Origin: Desulfobacterales bacterium HSG16 | GTDB lineage: Bacteria; Desulfobacterota; Desulfobacteria; Desulfobacterales; HSG16 | Direction of reading: 5' to 3' | DNA: 64,000 nucleotides | Assembly (NCBI GenBank): GCA_030377965.1 | Contig: JAUCGE010000007.1 | Coordinates: forward strand, 1 to 64,000 | Shown: positions 1 through 7,501 of the stretch, one piece after another | How positions within the stretch are numbered: the first letter of the stretch is position 1 | Layout of the letters: each line of letters starts with the position of its first letter | Made by a program: the position numbers and the translations under genes | The notes under the pieces: model-generated | Database searches by the model: none | Told to the model about the DNA's origin: nothing | The model's input: the letters and a program-made list of their open reading frames with translations, nothing else

Positions 1-206
1 GGGAACTGGCAGTGGTATTGTTTGAAAAAGTCAGGGCCAATGCCTCTATCGACTGGACAATTAAAGAAAGTGTGAAAGCCAGACTGAAGGTGATTGTCAA
101 AAGAACCCTGCGACAATTCGGGTATCCTCCGGATATGCAGAAACTGGCTACCGAAACCGTGTTGAAACAGGCGGAACTGATAGCGGAAGAGAGTTGTCGA
201 GTGTAA
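1..206 (+). CDS. hsdR: Type I restriction endonuclease subunit R, C-terminal end (partial)
   Basis: The open frame enters from the left edge (first full codon at 3) and stops at 204-206, so only the last 68 or so residues are visible. The residues around IDWTIKESVKARLKVIVKR and FGYPPDMQKLATETVLKQAE match, from memory, the conserved helical C-terminus of HsdR (EcoR124-type), which contacts the methylase core of the type I restriction-modification complex. The motor and nuclease domains lie outside the window. A GTG at 12 could be read as a start, but the frame is open further upstream, so this is a truncated tail and not a small gene. Confidence 0.75.
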   Translation, partial: ELAVVLFEKVRANASIDWTIKESVKARLKVIVKRTLRQFGYPPDMQKLATETVLKQAELIAEESCRV

Positions 207-328
207 TGCCATGACAGCGGATGCGAAAGGAATAGATTGCGGATGTTAAAAAAAATTTGATGAGGTACTTGGCAAGAAATAATTACAACAGTTTAATTAT
301 TCTGTGCAAAAGGAGGTATGAAAAAGTT

Positions 329-1147
329 ATGTTTTTAAAACGAATAGTTATTTGCTGTGTTTATCTGCTGTTTTTTGGGGTAGCGTTCAATGTGGGAATA
401 AAAATTGAAGCCTCTGAAATAACACCAAAAAAATTAATCCTTGCAACAACCATGAAAAATGCGAATAGCGCTTTGATGCTATATCATGTCTTGGTTTATC
501 GTGAGGCTGGAAAACGATTGGGTATTGACATTAATATTGTGGCGTACCCTTCAAAACGAGCTACATATCTTGGAGATGTTGGTGAAGTGGATGGTCAAAG
601 TGGAAGGGTTTATAACTACAACAATAAACATCCTAATCTGACTATAGTTGAGGAAAGCATTATTTCCGTCTATTTTACCGCCTATGCTTTAGATACAAAT
701 ATCGAGCTTAACGGTTGGAAAAGTTTAAAAGGGACACCTTTCAAAGTGGATTATAGAAGGGGGACCAATTTATGCAAAATAAAATTGCCGAATGTCTTGC
801 CTCATGATCGAATTACAGCAATAGATGAGATCAAGTTGGGTTTTAGAAAAATTCTCATGGGACGTACTGATATCATAGTAGGAATTGATGATTATATTTC
901 TGAGGAGCTTGAGCAGGCAGAGTTTAAGTCTTCAGGGATTCACAAAGTTGGTGTGATGGAAGAAGTAACTGTGCATCCATTTCTGCATTTAAAACATAAG
1001 GTGCTGGCATCCAAATTATCCAACGTCTTGAGTGAAATGAAGAAAGAAGGATTGATGAAATATTATTTGTCTTTTGCCAGGTCAAGTTATCAAATATGTA
1101 AAGAATCAAAGGTTCAAAATGATTCAATTAACTGTTGGTTGAAATAA
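329..1147 (+). CDS. Periplasmic solute-binding protein, SBP_bac_3-like, probably a sensor partner
   Basis: The protein has about 272 residues. It starts with a basic stretch and a hydrophobic segment (residues 3-24, an export signal), followed by a mature part resembling family 3 extracellular binding proteins. I chose the ATG at 329 because AGGAGG lies at 311-316 and the signal peptide then begins cleanly; an in-frame start at 257 would add a non-signal N-terminus. Its stop codon directly abuts the start of the hybrid histidine kinase at 1148, so the two are translationally coupled. I infer that it delivers a ligand signal to that kinase rather than serving a transporter, since no permease or ATPase gene is nearby. 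The ligand is unknown. Confidence 0.7.
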   Translation: MFLKRIVICCVYLLFFGVAFNVGIKIEASEITPKKLILATTMKNANSALMLYHVLVYREAGKRLGIDINIVAYPSKRATYLGDVGEVDGQSGRVYNYNNKHPNLTIVEESIISVYFTAYALDTNIELNGWKSLKGTPFKVDYRRGTNLCKIKLPNVLPHDRITAIDEIKLGFRKILMGRTDIIVGIDDYISEELEQAEFKSSGIHKVGVMEEVTVHPFLHLKHKVLASKLSNVLSEMKKEGLMKYYLSFARSSYQICKESKVQNDSINCWLK

Positions 1148-3745
1148 ATGAAATTTAATAATTCTTTGACACGAAAACTTCTATTTTTTATTGTAATATC
1201 CAGTTCTATCCTGACCTTGCTTATTACGTGTCTACAACTGTATATAGATTATCGCACTGAAGTCAAATCTATAAATAGTAGAATTATTCAGCTTAAAAAT
1301 AGTAATCATAATACGTTGGCTCAAAGTTTATGGTCAATGAACATTAAACAGGTTAATAACATATTAGATGGGATGTTGTTATTTTCGGACATTCAGTATT
1401 TAGAAGTACGTGTTGAAAAAAAACTTTTTGCACAATCTGGGAAATTTCGAAATGAAAACACCATCTCCAAGCAATTTGGGATAGAGTTTACTAATTTAAA
1501 TAAAAGAAATAATGTTGGGTCGTTGTTGATTGTCGCCACGCTTGAAGCTGTGCATCAACGGATATTCGATAAAATATTAATTATTCTTGCTTCACAGGGA
1601 GTAAAAACTTTTCTGGTATCGATATTTATTCTTTTTATTGTTCACTATCTGATTACTAGACATCTTGTTACTATGAGTGTTTGCGCTCAAGAACTTAATC
1701 TTGATTGTTTAGGAACATCTTTGACTCTTGATCGTCGAAAACCCAGGAAACCAGATGAACTAGAAAGAGTTGTTATAGCATTTAATGAAATGCAGGAAAG
1801 AATGCGACTTGATTTAAAAAATCGGATAAATGCGGAGGAAGCACTGCGCGAAAGTGATAGTCGTTTTCGAGCGGCTTTTAATTCAGCCCAGGACTGTGTG
1901 TTGATTTGGGACAAAGACTACAATTACCTCTATGCAAACCAGTCGGCCATTGATCATGTAGGGACAACTCCCGACAAAGTCATAGGTGAGAATATTAGGG
2001 ACGGCCTTGGTCATGTTCCTGATTTCATGAATCTTTGGATGAGTCGTATTGACAGAGTATTTGAAACAGGTGAAGTGATGCGAGTGCAGGACAAGCAAGA
2101 AATACAAGGATGTTTTTACCATACCGATTCAATAATTTCTCCTGTATACACTACAAAAAAAGCGGTGTCCTCGGTATGTGTTGTATATAGAGATGTAACC
2201 GAACTTAAACAAGCAGAAATAGCACTATCACAGGAAAAAGAACGTCTGCATGTTACGTTACGTTCTATCGGTGATGGAGTGATAACATCAGATACAAATG
2301 GTCGAGTGACACTAATTAATAAAATTGGTGAAAAGCTTACGGGCTGGACACAGGTGGAAGCCATTGGAAAAGATATTAAGGAAGTATTTAATATCATAAA
2401 TACAAAAACCAGACAAAAATGTGAAAATCCAGTTGAAAAAGTGCTTGAAGCTAAAACAATTATAGGACTCGCTAACCACACAAATCTAATTAGTCGGGAT
2501 GGTACTGAGCGAATGATTGCTGATAGTGGCGCTCCAATTTTTGATACAAATAGTGAAATAGTCGGTGTTGTCTTAGTATTTCGAGATGTTACCGAAAATT
2601 ATAGAATAGAAAAGCAACTTCAGCAATCACAGAAAATGGAGGCAATTGGAACATTGGCAGGTGGCATTGCTCATGATTTTAATAATATGCTTGGCGTTAT
2701 CACCGGAAATATATCATATGCCTTAACTGACTTGAATAAGGATGGTGAATTATACGAAGTCCTTTCTGATATACAAAAATCTTCAAAACAGGCACAAGAT
2801 CTAACACATCAACTTTTAACATTTTCTAAAGGTGGCGCACCGATTAAAAAAGTTTCAAATATCAACAAGTTGATAAATGATTCAGCGATATTTTCGCTTA
2901 GAGGTTCAAAAACAAACTGTATTTTCAAATTGTCAGATGAGTTATGGACAACGGAAATCGATGAAGGGCAAATTAATCAAGTCATTGGGAATTTGGTTAT
3001 AAATGCCAATCAGGCAATGCCGAACGGTGGGACTATCACCATAAGTACAGAAAATGCTGTAATAAATTCTAAAAGTGGAATTCCCTTATCTGCTGGGAGG
3101 TATATTATAATAGCTGTTGAAGACCAAGGTGTTGGTATTTCAAAAAAGCATCTTTCAAATATCTTTGATCCATATTTTACAACTAAACAAAAAGGAAACG
3201 GTCTCGGTTTAGCAACTACATATTCGATCATCAATAATCACGGAGGACATATTTCTGTATATTCCGAGATAGAACAAGGAACCGTTTTTAATATGTATCT
3301 GCCTGCTTCCACAAAATATGTTGGTAAGATTGAAGAGAATGAAGAATCAAAACATACGGGTCAAGGCAAAATTTTGATTATGGACGATCAAGAGCCGATT
3401 TTGGATATGACCGGTAGAATCCTGAATCGCATGGGGTATGAAAGCACCTGTACTCTGGATGGTTCTGAGGCTATAACAAAATACAAAGAAGCGCAATCCT
3501 CTTATAATGCCTTTGATCTGGTAATTCTTGATCTTACGGTTCCTGGCGGCATGGGAGGGTTAAAAACTATAATAGAATTATTAAAAATCGATCCTAATGT
3601 AAAAGCTGTGGTTTCGAGTGGTTATTCTAATGATCCAATAATGGCAAATTATGAAGATTATGGTTTTTGCGGGGTTGTTCCAAAGCCATATACAAAGGCA
3701 CAATTAGCTGAAGTTTTAAATAAAATATTCAGCAAAAAAGGTTGA
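1148..3745 (+). CDS. Hybrid sensor histidine kinase with two PAS domains and a receiver
   Basis: The protein has 865 residues. A membrane segment near residues 10-30, a periplasmic region and a second one near 155-172 are followed by a HAMP-like linker, two PAS domains (about 235-350 and 360-485) and a HisKA domain with the phospho-acceptor His in GGIAHDFNN (about residue 508). The HATPase domain shows an N box (NLVINANQAM), a G1 box (DQGVGIS) and a G2 box (GNGLGLAT). The C-terminal receiver carries the acceptor Asp in VILDLTVPGG. The start codon follows the stop of the binding-protein gene with no gap. The hybrid form suggests an internal phosphorelay, but no partner HPt or output regulator is encoded nearby. 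Confidence 0.9.
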   Translation: MKFNNSLTRKLLFFIVISSSILTLLITCLQLYIDYRTEVKSINSRIIQLKNSNHNTLAQSLWSMNIKQVNNILDGMLLFSDIQYLEVRVEKKLFAQSGKFRNENTISKQFGIEFTNLNKRNNVGSLLIVATLEAVHQRIFDKILIILASQGVKTFLVSIFILFIVHYLITRHLVTMSVCAQELNLDCLGTSLTLDRRKPRKPDELERVVIAFNEMQERMRLDLKNRINAEEALRESDSRFRAAFNSAQDCVLIWDKDYNYLYANQSAIDHVGTTPDKVIGENIRDGLGHVPDFMNLWMSRIDRVFETGEVMRVQDKQEIQGCFYHTDSIISPVYTTKKAVSSVCVVYRDVTELKQAEIALSQEKERLHVTLRSIGDGVITSDTNGRVTLINKIGEKLTGWTQVEAIGKDIKEVFNIINTKTRQKCENPVEKVLEAKTIIGLANHTNLISRDGTERMIADSGAPIFDTNSEIVGVVLVFRDVTENYRIEKQLQQSQKMEAIGTLAGGIAHDFNNMLGVITGNISYALTDLNKDGELYEVLSDIQKSSKQAQDLTHQLLTFSKGGAPIKKVSNINKLINDSAIFSLRGSKTNCIFKLSDELWTTEIDEGQINQVIGNLVINANQAMPNGGTITISTENAVINSKSGIPLSAGRYIIIAVEDQGVGISKKHLSNIFDPYFTTKQKGNGLGLATTYSIINNHGGHISVYSEIEQGTVFNMYLPASTKYVGKIEENEESKHTGQGKILIMDDQEPILDMTGRILNRMGYESTCTLDGSEAITKYKEAQSSYNAFDLVILDLTVPGGMGGLKTIIELLKIDPNVKAVVSSGYSNDPIMANYEDYGFCGVVPKPYTKAQLAEVLNKIFSKKG

Positions 3746-3854
3746 TCACTGCAGTGTACAATGCTGCTATGATGATAGACTTATGATGATCTGAAAAAAT
3801 TAATATTGATATGGCAAATTCGCACTTTTTGAAAAACAGCATATTGAAAACGCC

Positions 3855-3917
3855 ACATAACAAAAAAATCCAGCGGACGCAAAAAGCCGCGCCGCTGATC
3901 AGCCTATATGGTTATGA
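3855..3917 (+). other. attC-like integron recombination site
   Basis: The outer boxes are ACATAAC (3855-3861) and GTTATGA (3911-3917). They enclose an imperfect inverted repeat, CAGCGGACGC (3871-3880) against GCGCCGCTG, with one extrahelical A and an A-rich apex. The core is nearly identical to two sites near 11.4 and 12.0 kb. The overall form (short boxes, bulged stem, 63 nt) matches known attC sites. The following EEP gene would be the next cassette, but no attC is visible after it, and no integrase gene lies in the window. Confidence 0.55.
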
Positions 3918-3948
3918 ATGTGGAATTCCAATAAGATAGGAAAATATT

Positions 3949-4791
3949 ATGAAATTTTTATTACCCGGTATTTTTTTGATTCTGCTATGTTCATGTGGAT
4001 ATACTCCTACATCTTCCCCTTTAATTATAACAGGGGGCGGAAAATCTCTGCCAGCTTTACAAGGCCCGGTTATCAAATTTATGAGCTGGAATATACATAA
4101 AGAAGGAAACGAAAAAAACTGGATAAATGATATTTTGAATACAGATTGCACAAAAGACCCTGATATTTTATTGTTTCAGGAAGCCAGTTTAAATGCTGGG
4201 TTGAAATACGTTCTTAAGGTCAAGGATCTTGGCTGGAAATTTGTCTCAAACGCAATAAAAGATAAAGAATACACAGGTGTATTAACAGCGTCAAAATCAA
4301 GTTCATCAATTAATATTCCCTTGATTTCAGATGGAAGAGAGCCAATAACAGAAACACCAAAAGTAAGCTTGATAACTTCCTGCGTTGTAAATACAAAAGG
4401 TATGAATACTCCTGTGTTGATTGCAAATGTTCATGGAATGAATTTCGTCCGCCTGAAAGATTTTGATGGGCAGATAAAAAACTTGTATAATAAATTACTG
4501 CCGTACGTTGAAGACAGGGCTATTATTGTCGCAGGTGATTTCAATACATGGTCTTCAGACAGGGCCTTAATCTTAAATAAATATTTTTCAAAATTAAAAT
4601 TAGAAGAAATAAAACTAAAAAAGGCAGCAACTCCTGCGTGGTATGTCTGGTTATTTACACCGGTTGAAAGATTGCCTCTTGATCGTGTATATTATAGCGT
4701 TAACAAGCTGTCTGTAGAAATCTCAGAAGTACTTGATTGTGTTAAGTCATCAGATCATAAGCCAATATATATTGAATTTATGGTACGTTAG
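3949..4791 (+). CDS. Lipoprotein of the endonuclease/exonuclease/phosphatase (EEP) family
   Basis: The protein has 280 residues. The N-terminus is hydrophobic and ends in LLCSCG, a plausible lipobox with Cys as the anchored residue. The mature part carries the DNase I-like EEP motifs in order: MSWNIH (metal and active-site Asn), FQEAS (metal-binding Glu), NVHGMN, GDFNTW (catalytic Asp/Asn) and SSDHKP (catalytic Asp-His). The family hydrolyses phosphodiester bonds in nucleic acids, phosphoinositides or sphingolipids. A membrane-anchored location would allow extracytoplasmic DNA or lipid cleavage, but the substrate cannot be told. The gene starts 31 bp after an attC-like site, so it may have arrived as an integron cassette. 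Confidence 0.8.
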   Translation: MKFLLPGIFLILLCSCGYTPTSSPLIITGGGKSLPALQGPVIKFMSWNIHKEGNEKNWINDILNTDCTKDPDILLFQEASLNAGLKYVLKVKDLGWKFVSNAIKDKEYTGVLTASKSSSSINIPLISDGREPITETPKVSLITSCVVNTKGMNTPVLIANVHGMNFVRLKDFDGQIKNLYNKLLPYVEDRAIIVAGDFNTWSSDRALILNKYFSKLKLEEIKLKKAATPAWYVWLFTPVERLPLDRVYYSVNKLSVEISEVLDCVKSSDHKPIYIEFMVR

Positions 4792-5135
4792 AAACTTGCT
4801 ATTCGAGAGATTAGCGATGTTCAGCGGATTGGAAAAATACATCCCAGAGGTTTAAGATTTTGTCTGGTCAGGGCAATCGTAAAATCTCATTGCGGCGATA
4901 TCAATATCCAAAGTCAGAAAGATAAAGAGAGTTTTTTTATCGTAAAATTTCCTCAATTATCGGTTTGTGAGTAAAGGATCTGTCCGGTTCTATCTTGACA
5001 GATAAAAACTTTACGGATAAAAACTTTACAGATTTTAATTTTCAGAGTTGAAAAAATCATAGTTGGCTGACATATTGGCGTGATGTGTGGCTGCGGATAT
5101 TAAGCTTGATAATAGACTGAGGAAGGAAAACAGAA
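4792..5135. other. Intergenic region with a short tandem repeat
   Basis: I see no gene in these 344 bp. A 15-bp unit, GATAAAAACTTTACG, occurs twice in tandem at 5001-5030, followed by a partial third copy. No RNA gene or convincing terminator was recognised. Confidence 0.4.
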
Positions 5136-5738
5136 TTGAAAGCCATAAAATATCGAATATTTCTGTCTCGTATTGCGACAGCCATATGTTTCTTGTTTAT
5201 ATGCAGTACACAGAGCTGCTGGGCAGCAAAAAATGAAATGATTTCAATTGTATTATTTTTTACAGGTATAATTCTTATCGGTATTGCTTCATTGGGAAGA
5301 ATGTGGTGTTCACTCTATATTGCCGGTTATAAAGATGACATATTGGTAATAAAAGGCCCTTACTCCATTTGTCGAAATCCTTTGTATTTTTTTAGCATGA
5401 TAGGAATAATTGGTATTGGGTGTGTCACCAGAACTTTTACTGTTCCAATAGTTTTTACTGTTCTTTTTGCATTCTATTATCCATTTGTTATCAAAGGTGA
5501 AGAACGTCGTCTCAAACATCATTTTGGAGTTGAGTTTGAAAAATATGCAGAAAGAGTACCTGCATTTTTTCCAAAGATTGCGATTTTTGACGAGCCTGAA
5601 AATTATAATGTAAAGCCAGCCGTCTACAGGAGACATATTTTTAGTGCAGTGTGGTTTATCTGGATAGTTGGAATACTTGAAATTATTGAGGGAATTAAAA
5701 CGAGTGGATTATTTATATCATTGTGGTCAATCTATTAA
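5136..5738 (+). CDS. ICMT/PEMT-like membrane methyltransferase
   Basis: The protein has 200 residues, with membrane segments near 10-28, 38-58, 98-118 and 170-190. The diagnostic part is GPYSICRNPLYF, the conserved RxPxY-type S-adenosylmethionine-binding motif of isoprenylcysteine carboxyl methyltransferase and phospholipid methyltransferase families, followed by EERRLKHHFGVEFEKYAERV, which matches the family's conserved EExxL...Y motif. The start is a TTG at 5136, with a purine-rich GAGGAAGG about 8 nt upstream; no ATG gives the full N-terminal helix. The substrate is unknown. The gene stands alone. Confidence 0.8.
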   Translation: MKAIKYRIFLSRIATAICFLFICSTQSCWAAKNEMISIVLFFTGIILIGIASLGRMWCSLYIAGYKDDILVIKGPYSICRNPLYFFSMIGIIGIGCVTRTFTVPIVFTVLFAFYYPFVIKGEERRLKHHFGVEFEKYAERVPAFFPKIAIFDEPENYNVKPAVYRRHIFSAVWFIWIVGILEIIEGIKTSGLFISLWSIY

Positions 5739-5867
5739 TTGATAATAATCTCACAAGTCGCTGATAGTAAATTGAAATTAGATGCATAGGTAAGATAATT
5801 GTAACCATAATTTTAAAGATTTTAAAAGGGTTGAAAAATTGGGGATTAAAGCCATTGCACCAGTTCC

Positions 5868-5900
5868 GTAGGTTGGGTTGAGGAACGAAACCCAACCTAC
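5868..5900. repeat. REP-like palindrome
   Basis: Twelve-base perfect arms, GTAGGTTGGGTT (5868-5879) and AACCCAACCTAC (5889-5900), surround a 9-nt loop. A related, shorter copy (TTGGGTT...AACCCAA with a similar loop) lies at 44434-44456. Such GGGTTT-type palindromes occur as dispersed repeats in many bacterial genomes. No poly-T tract follows, so I do not call it a terminator. Confidence 0.6.
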
Positions 5901-6029
5901 AACTGGATTTAACTTGACACGAGAAGCGCCGGATTATGCGGTTTTTCATCCCTGAATTTCGCAATTTAATCTGGGATTATGCCTAAACGACTAAAATTAA
6001 TCTCTTAGCATTGCCCGCCGCCAAATCGC

Positions 6030-6842
6030 TTATTCCATATATTCTTCTGCTCTTTCTATCGGCTGATCAAGAATTGTCACGTTATACTTTTTCAGCAAAT
6101 CGTCATGATATTTTGAAGCTTTCACTTTTTTTAACGCTTCGGAAAATTTTTCAACCAGTTCCGGTTTCACTGTTTTTTTGCTGAATACCGGATACATATT
6201 GGCAAAGACGAATACTCTGTCAGCCAAAAATACGGTTTCTTGCATTCCGATCTTTTTAGTCATGTATTTTGATACATTGATTTCGGCATACAAAGCGTCA
6301 ATTCTACCTGCGTTCAATTTTTTATAGTTATATATATCTTTGCTGACTGCCTCAATTGTGGAATGCATTTTGGTATATTCCATAATCTTCTTTCCATAGT
6401 ACACACCTCTTATAATGCCAATTTTTAGCCCTTTCAAATCTTCAAGTTTTGTATATTGTATTTTTCCCACATTTTTTTTCAAAATAACGAGACTCCAAGC
6501 CTGAAACATAAAACCGTCCGATGGAAAATAGCCCCATTCCTGTCTTGCATTTGTTTTACCTCCTGAAATATAAAAATCATATTTACCTTTTTTTGTATTC
6601 TCCTGGCATCTTGCATATGATGCCATCTTTAGGTTCACTGAAATACCGATTTCCTCACAGCTTGCTGCAAAGAGATCTGCAAAATATCCGACTATTTTGC
6701 CTGACTTATCCTCATATTGATAAGGAGGGAATTCCCATATTCCTCCTTTTAATAACTTATTTTCCGCATGAAGTGGAAATGAAAACAAGACAGTTAACAG
6801 GGATACCACAACAAATATTCCAAATCGTTTCAGCTTCATCAT
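6030..6842 (-). CDS. Amino-acid-type periplasmic binding protein (SBP_bac_3)
   Basis: The protein has 270 residues with a classical signal peptide: basic start, hydrophobic core, and a probable cleavage after FPLHA. The mature sequence begins with GIWEFPPYQY, typical of family 3 binding proteins (a beta strand followed by a ligand-contacting Pro/Tyr segment), and continues with GYFADLFAASCEEIG and LKGLKIGIIRG as in that family. The ribosome site AAGGAG lies 5-8 nt before the two possible ATG codons at 6842 and 6839. No ABC permease or ATPase is adjacent, so this may be an orphan receptor subunit. A perfect palindrome 70-95 bp upstream may be an operator. Confidence 0.85.
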   Translation of the reverse strand: MMKLKRFGIFVVVSLLTVLFSFPLHAENKLLKGGIWEFPPYQYEDKSGKIVGYFADLFAASCEEIGISVNLKMASYARCQENTKKGKYDFYISGGKTNARQEWGYFPSDGFMFQAWSLVILKKNVGKIQYTKLEDLKGLKIGIIRGVYYGKKIMEYTKMHSTIEAVSKDIYNYKKLNAGRIDALYAEINVSKYMTKKIGMQETVFLADRVFVFANMYPVFSKKTVKPELVEKFSEALKKVKASKYHDDLLKKYNVTILDQPIERAEEYME

Positions 6843-6911
6843 AATGACTCCTTTCTAAAAAATGGGGCTTGGTTATTGTTTGGGCTATCATTTTGATAAC
6901 CGCATTTAATT

Positions 6912-6937
6912 ATTAATTTTATCATAATAAAATTAAT
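6912..6937. promoter_or_regulatory. Perfect palindrome upstream of the binding-protein gene, possible operator
   Basis: The arms ATTAATTTTAT (6912-6922) and ATAAAATTAAT (6927-6937) are perfectly complementary across a 4-nt spacer. The palindrome sits 70-95 bp upstream of the minus-strand start at 6842, a usual position for a regulator site. It is very AT-rich, so chance cannot be excluded. Confidence 0.35.
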
Positions 6938-7020
6938 TTGGGTGCGACTCTTCTGGAACGACGTTGCACAATTTGGAGAAACGATTAATAATAGCAGGTT
7001 GTCAATTATGAGTTGGTTTT

Positions 7021-7272
7021 TTATCGTTGCTTCACTATTTGTTTAAATTCATTTTTAGGCATAGAATCTATAATTGCACGAAGGATATTGTTAACAGATT
7101 CAGAGGATTGAAAAAATTTTGCTACATCTGGGTCAAGAATAATTGTGCAATTATTTTCTTCAATTTGTACAAACCGATTTCTACGTGCTTTGTTATAATC
7201 AAAATTGTATGTGACTTCATAAAATAGCATTATCAATGATTGGCTCAGGATTTTCTGTAAATTGTTATTCAT
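7021..7272 (-). CDS. Small protein of unknown function, possibly antitoxin-like
   Basis: The reading frame has 83 residues. I do not recognise it firmly. The second half (ARRNRFVQIEENNCTIILD then VAKFFQSSESVNNILRAII) resembles small prokaryotic proteins with a short beta strand followed by helices, similar in layout to some antitoxins. No toxin partner is adjacent. The start ATG at 7272 lacks a strong ribosome site, and a shorter form is possible. About 230 bp upstream and 180 bp downstream hold no other gene. Confidence 0.4.
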   Translation of the reverse strand: MNNNLQKILSQSLIMLFYEVTYNFDYNKARRNRFVQIEENNCTIILDPDVAKFFQSSESVNNILRAIIDSMPKNEFKQIVKQR

Positions 7273-7501
7273 CAGTACCCACCCGCAGATTCACCATGAA
7301 ATTTGAATCATCGTTACCCCCCTCATCATACCGGTACGCGCACAGAATAATGACTTGAAAACGTTTAGCCTGACAATTTGATAAAATATTCATTCTGCTA
7401 CAACAGAAATGAATAGATCATGCATTACTTAAAAAATCAAGGGTAAAAGATCCCAAGACATTATTCTATTATGCGTTGTTGTCTGTCTATATTGAGGTGA
7501 A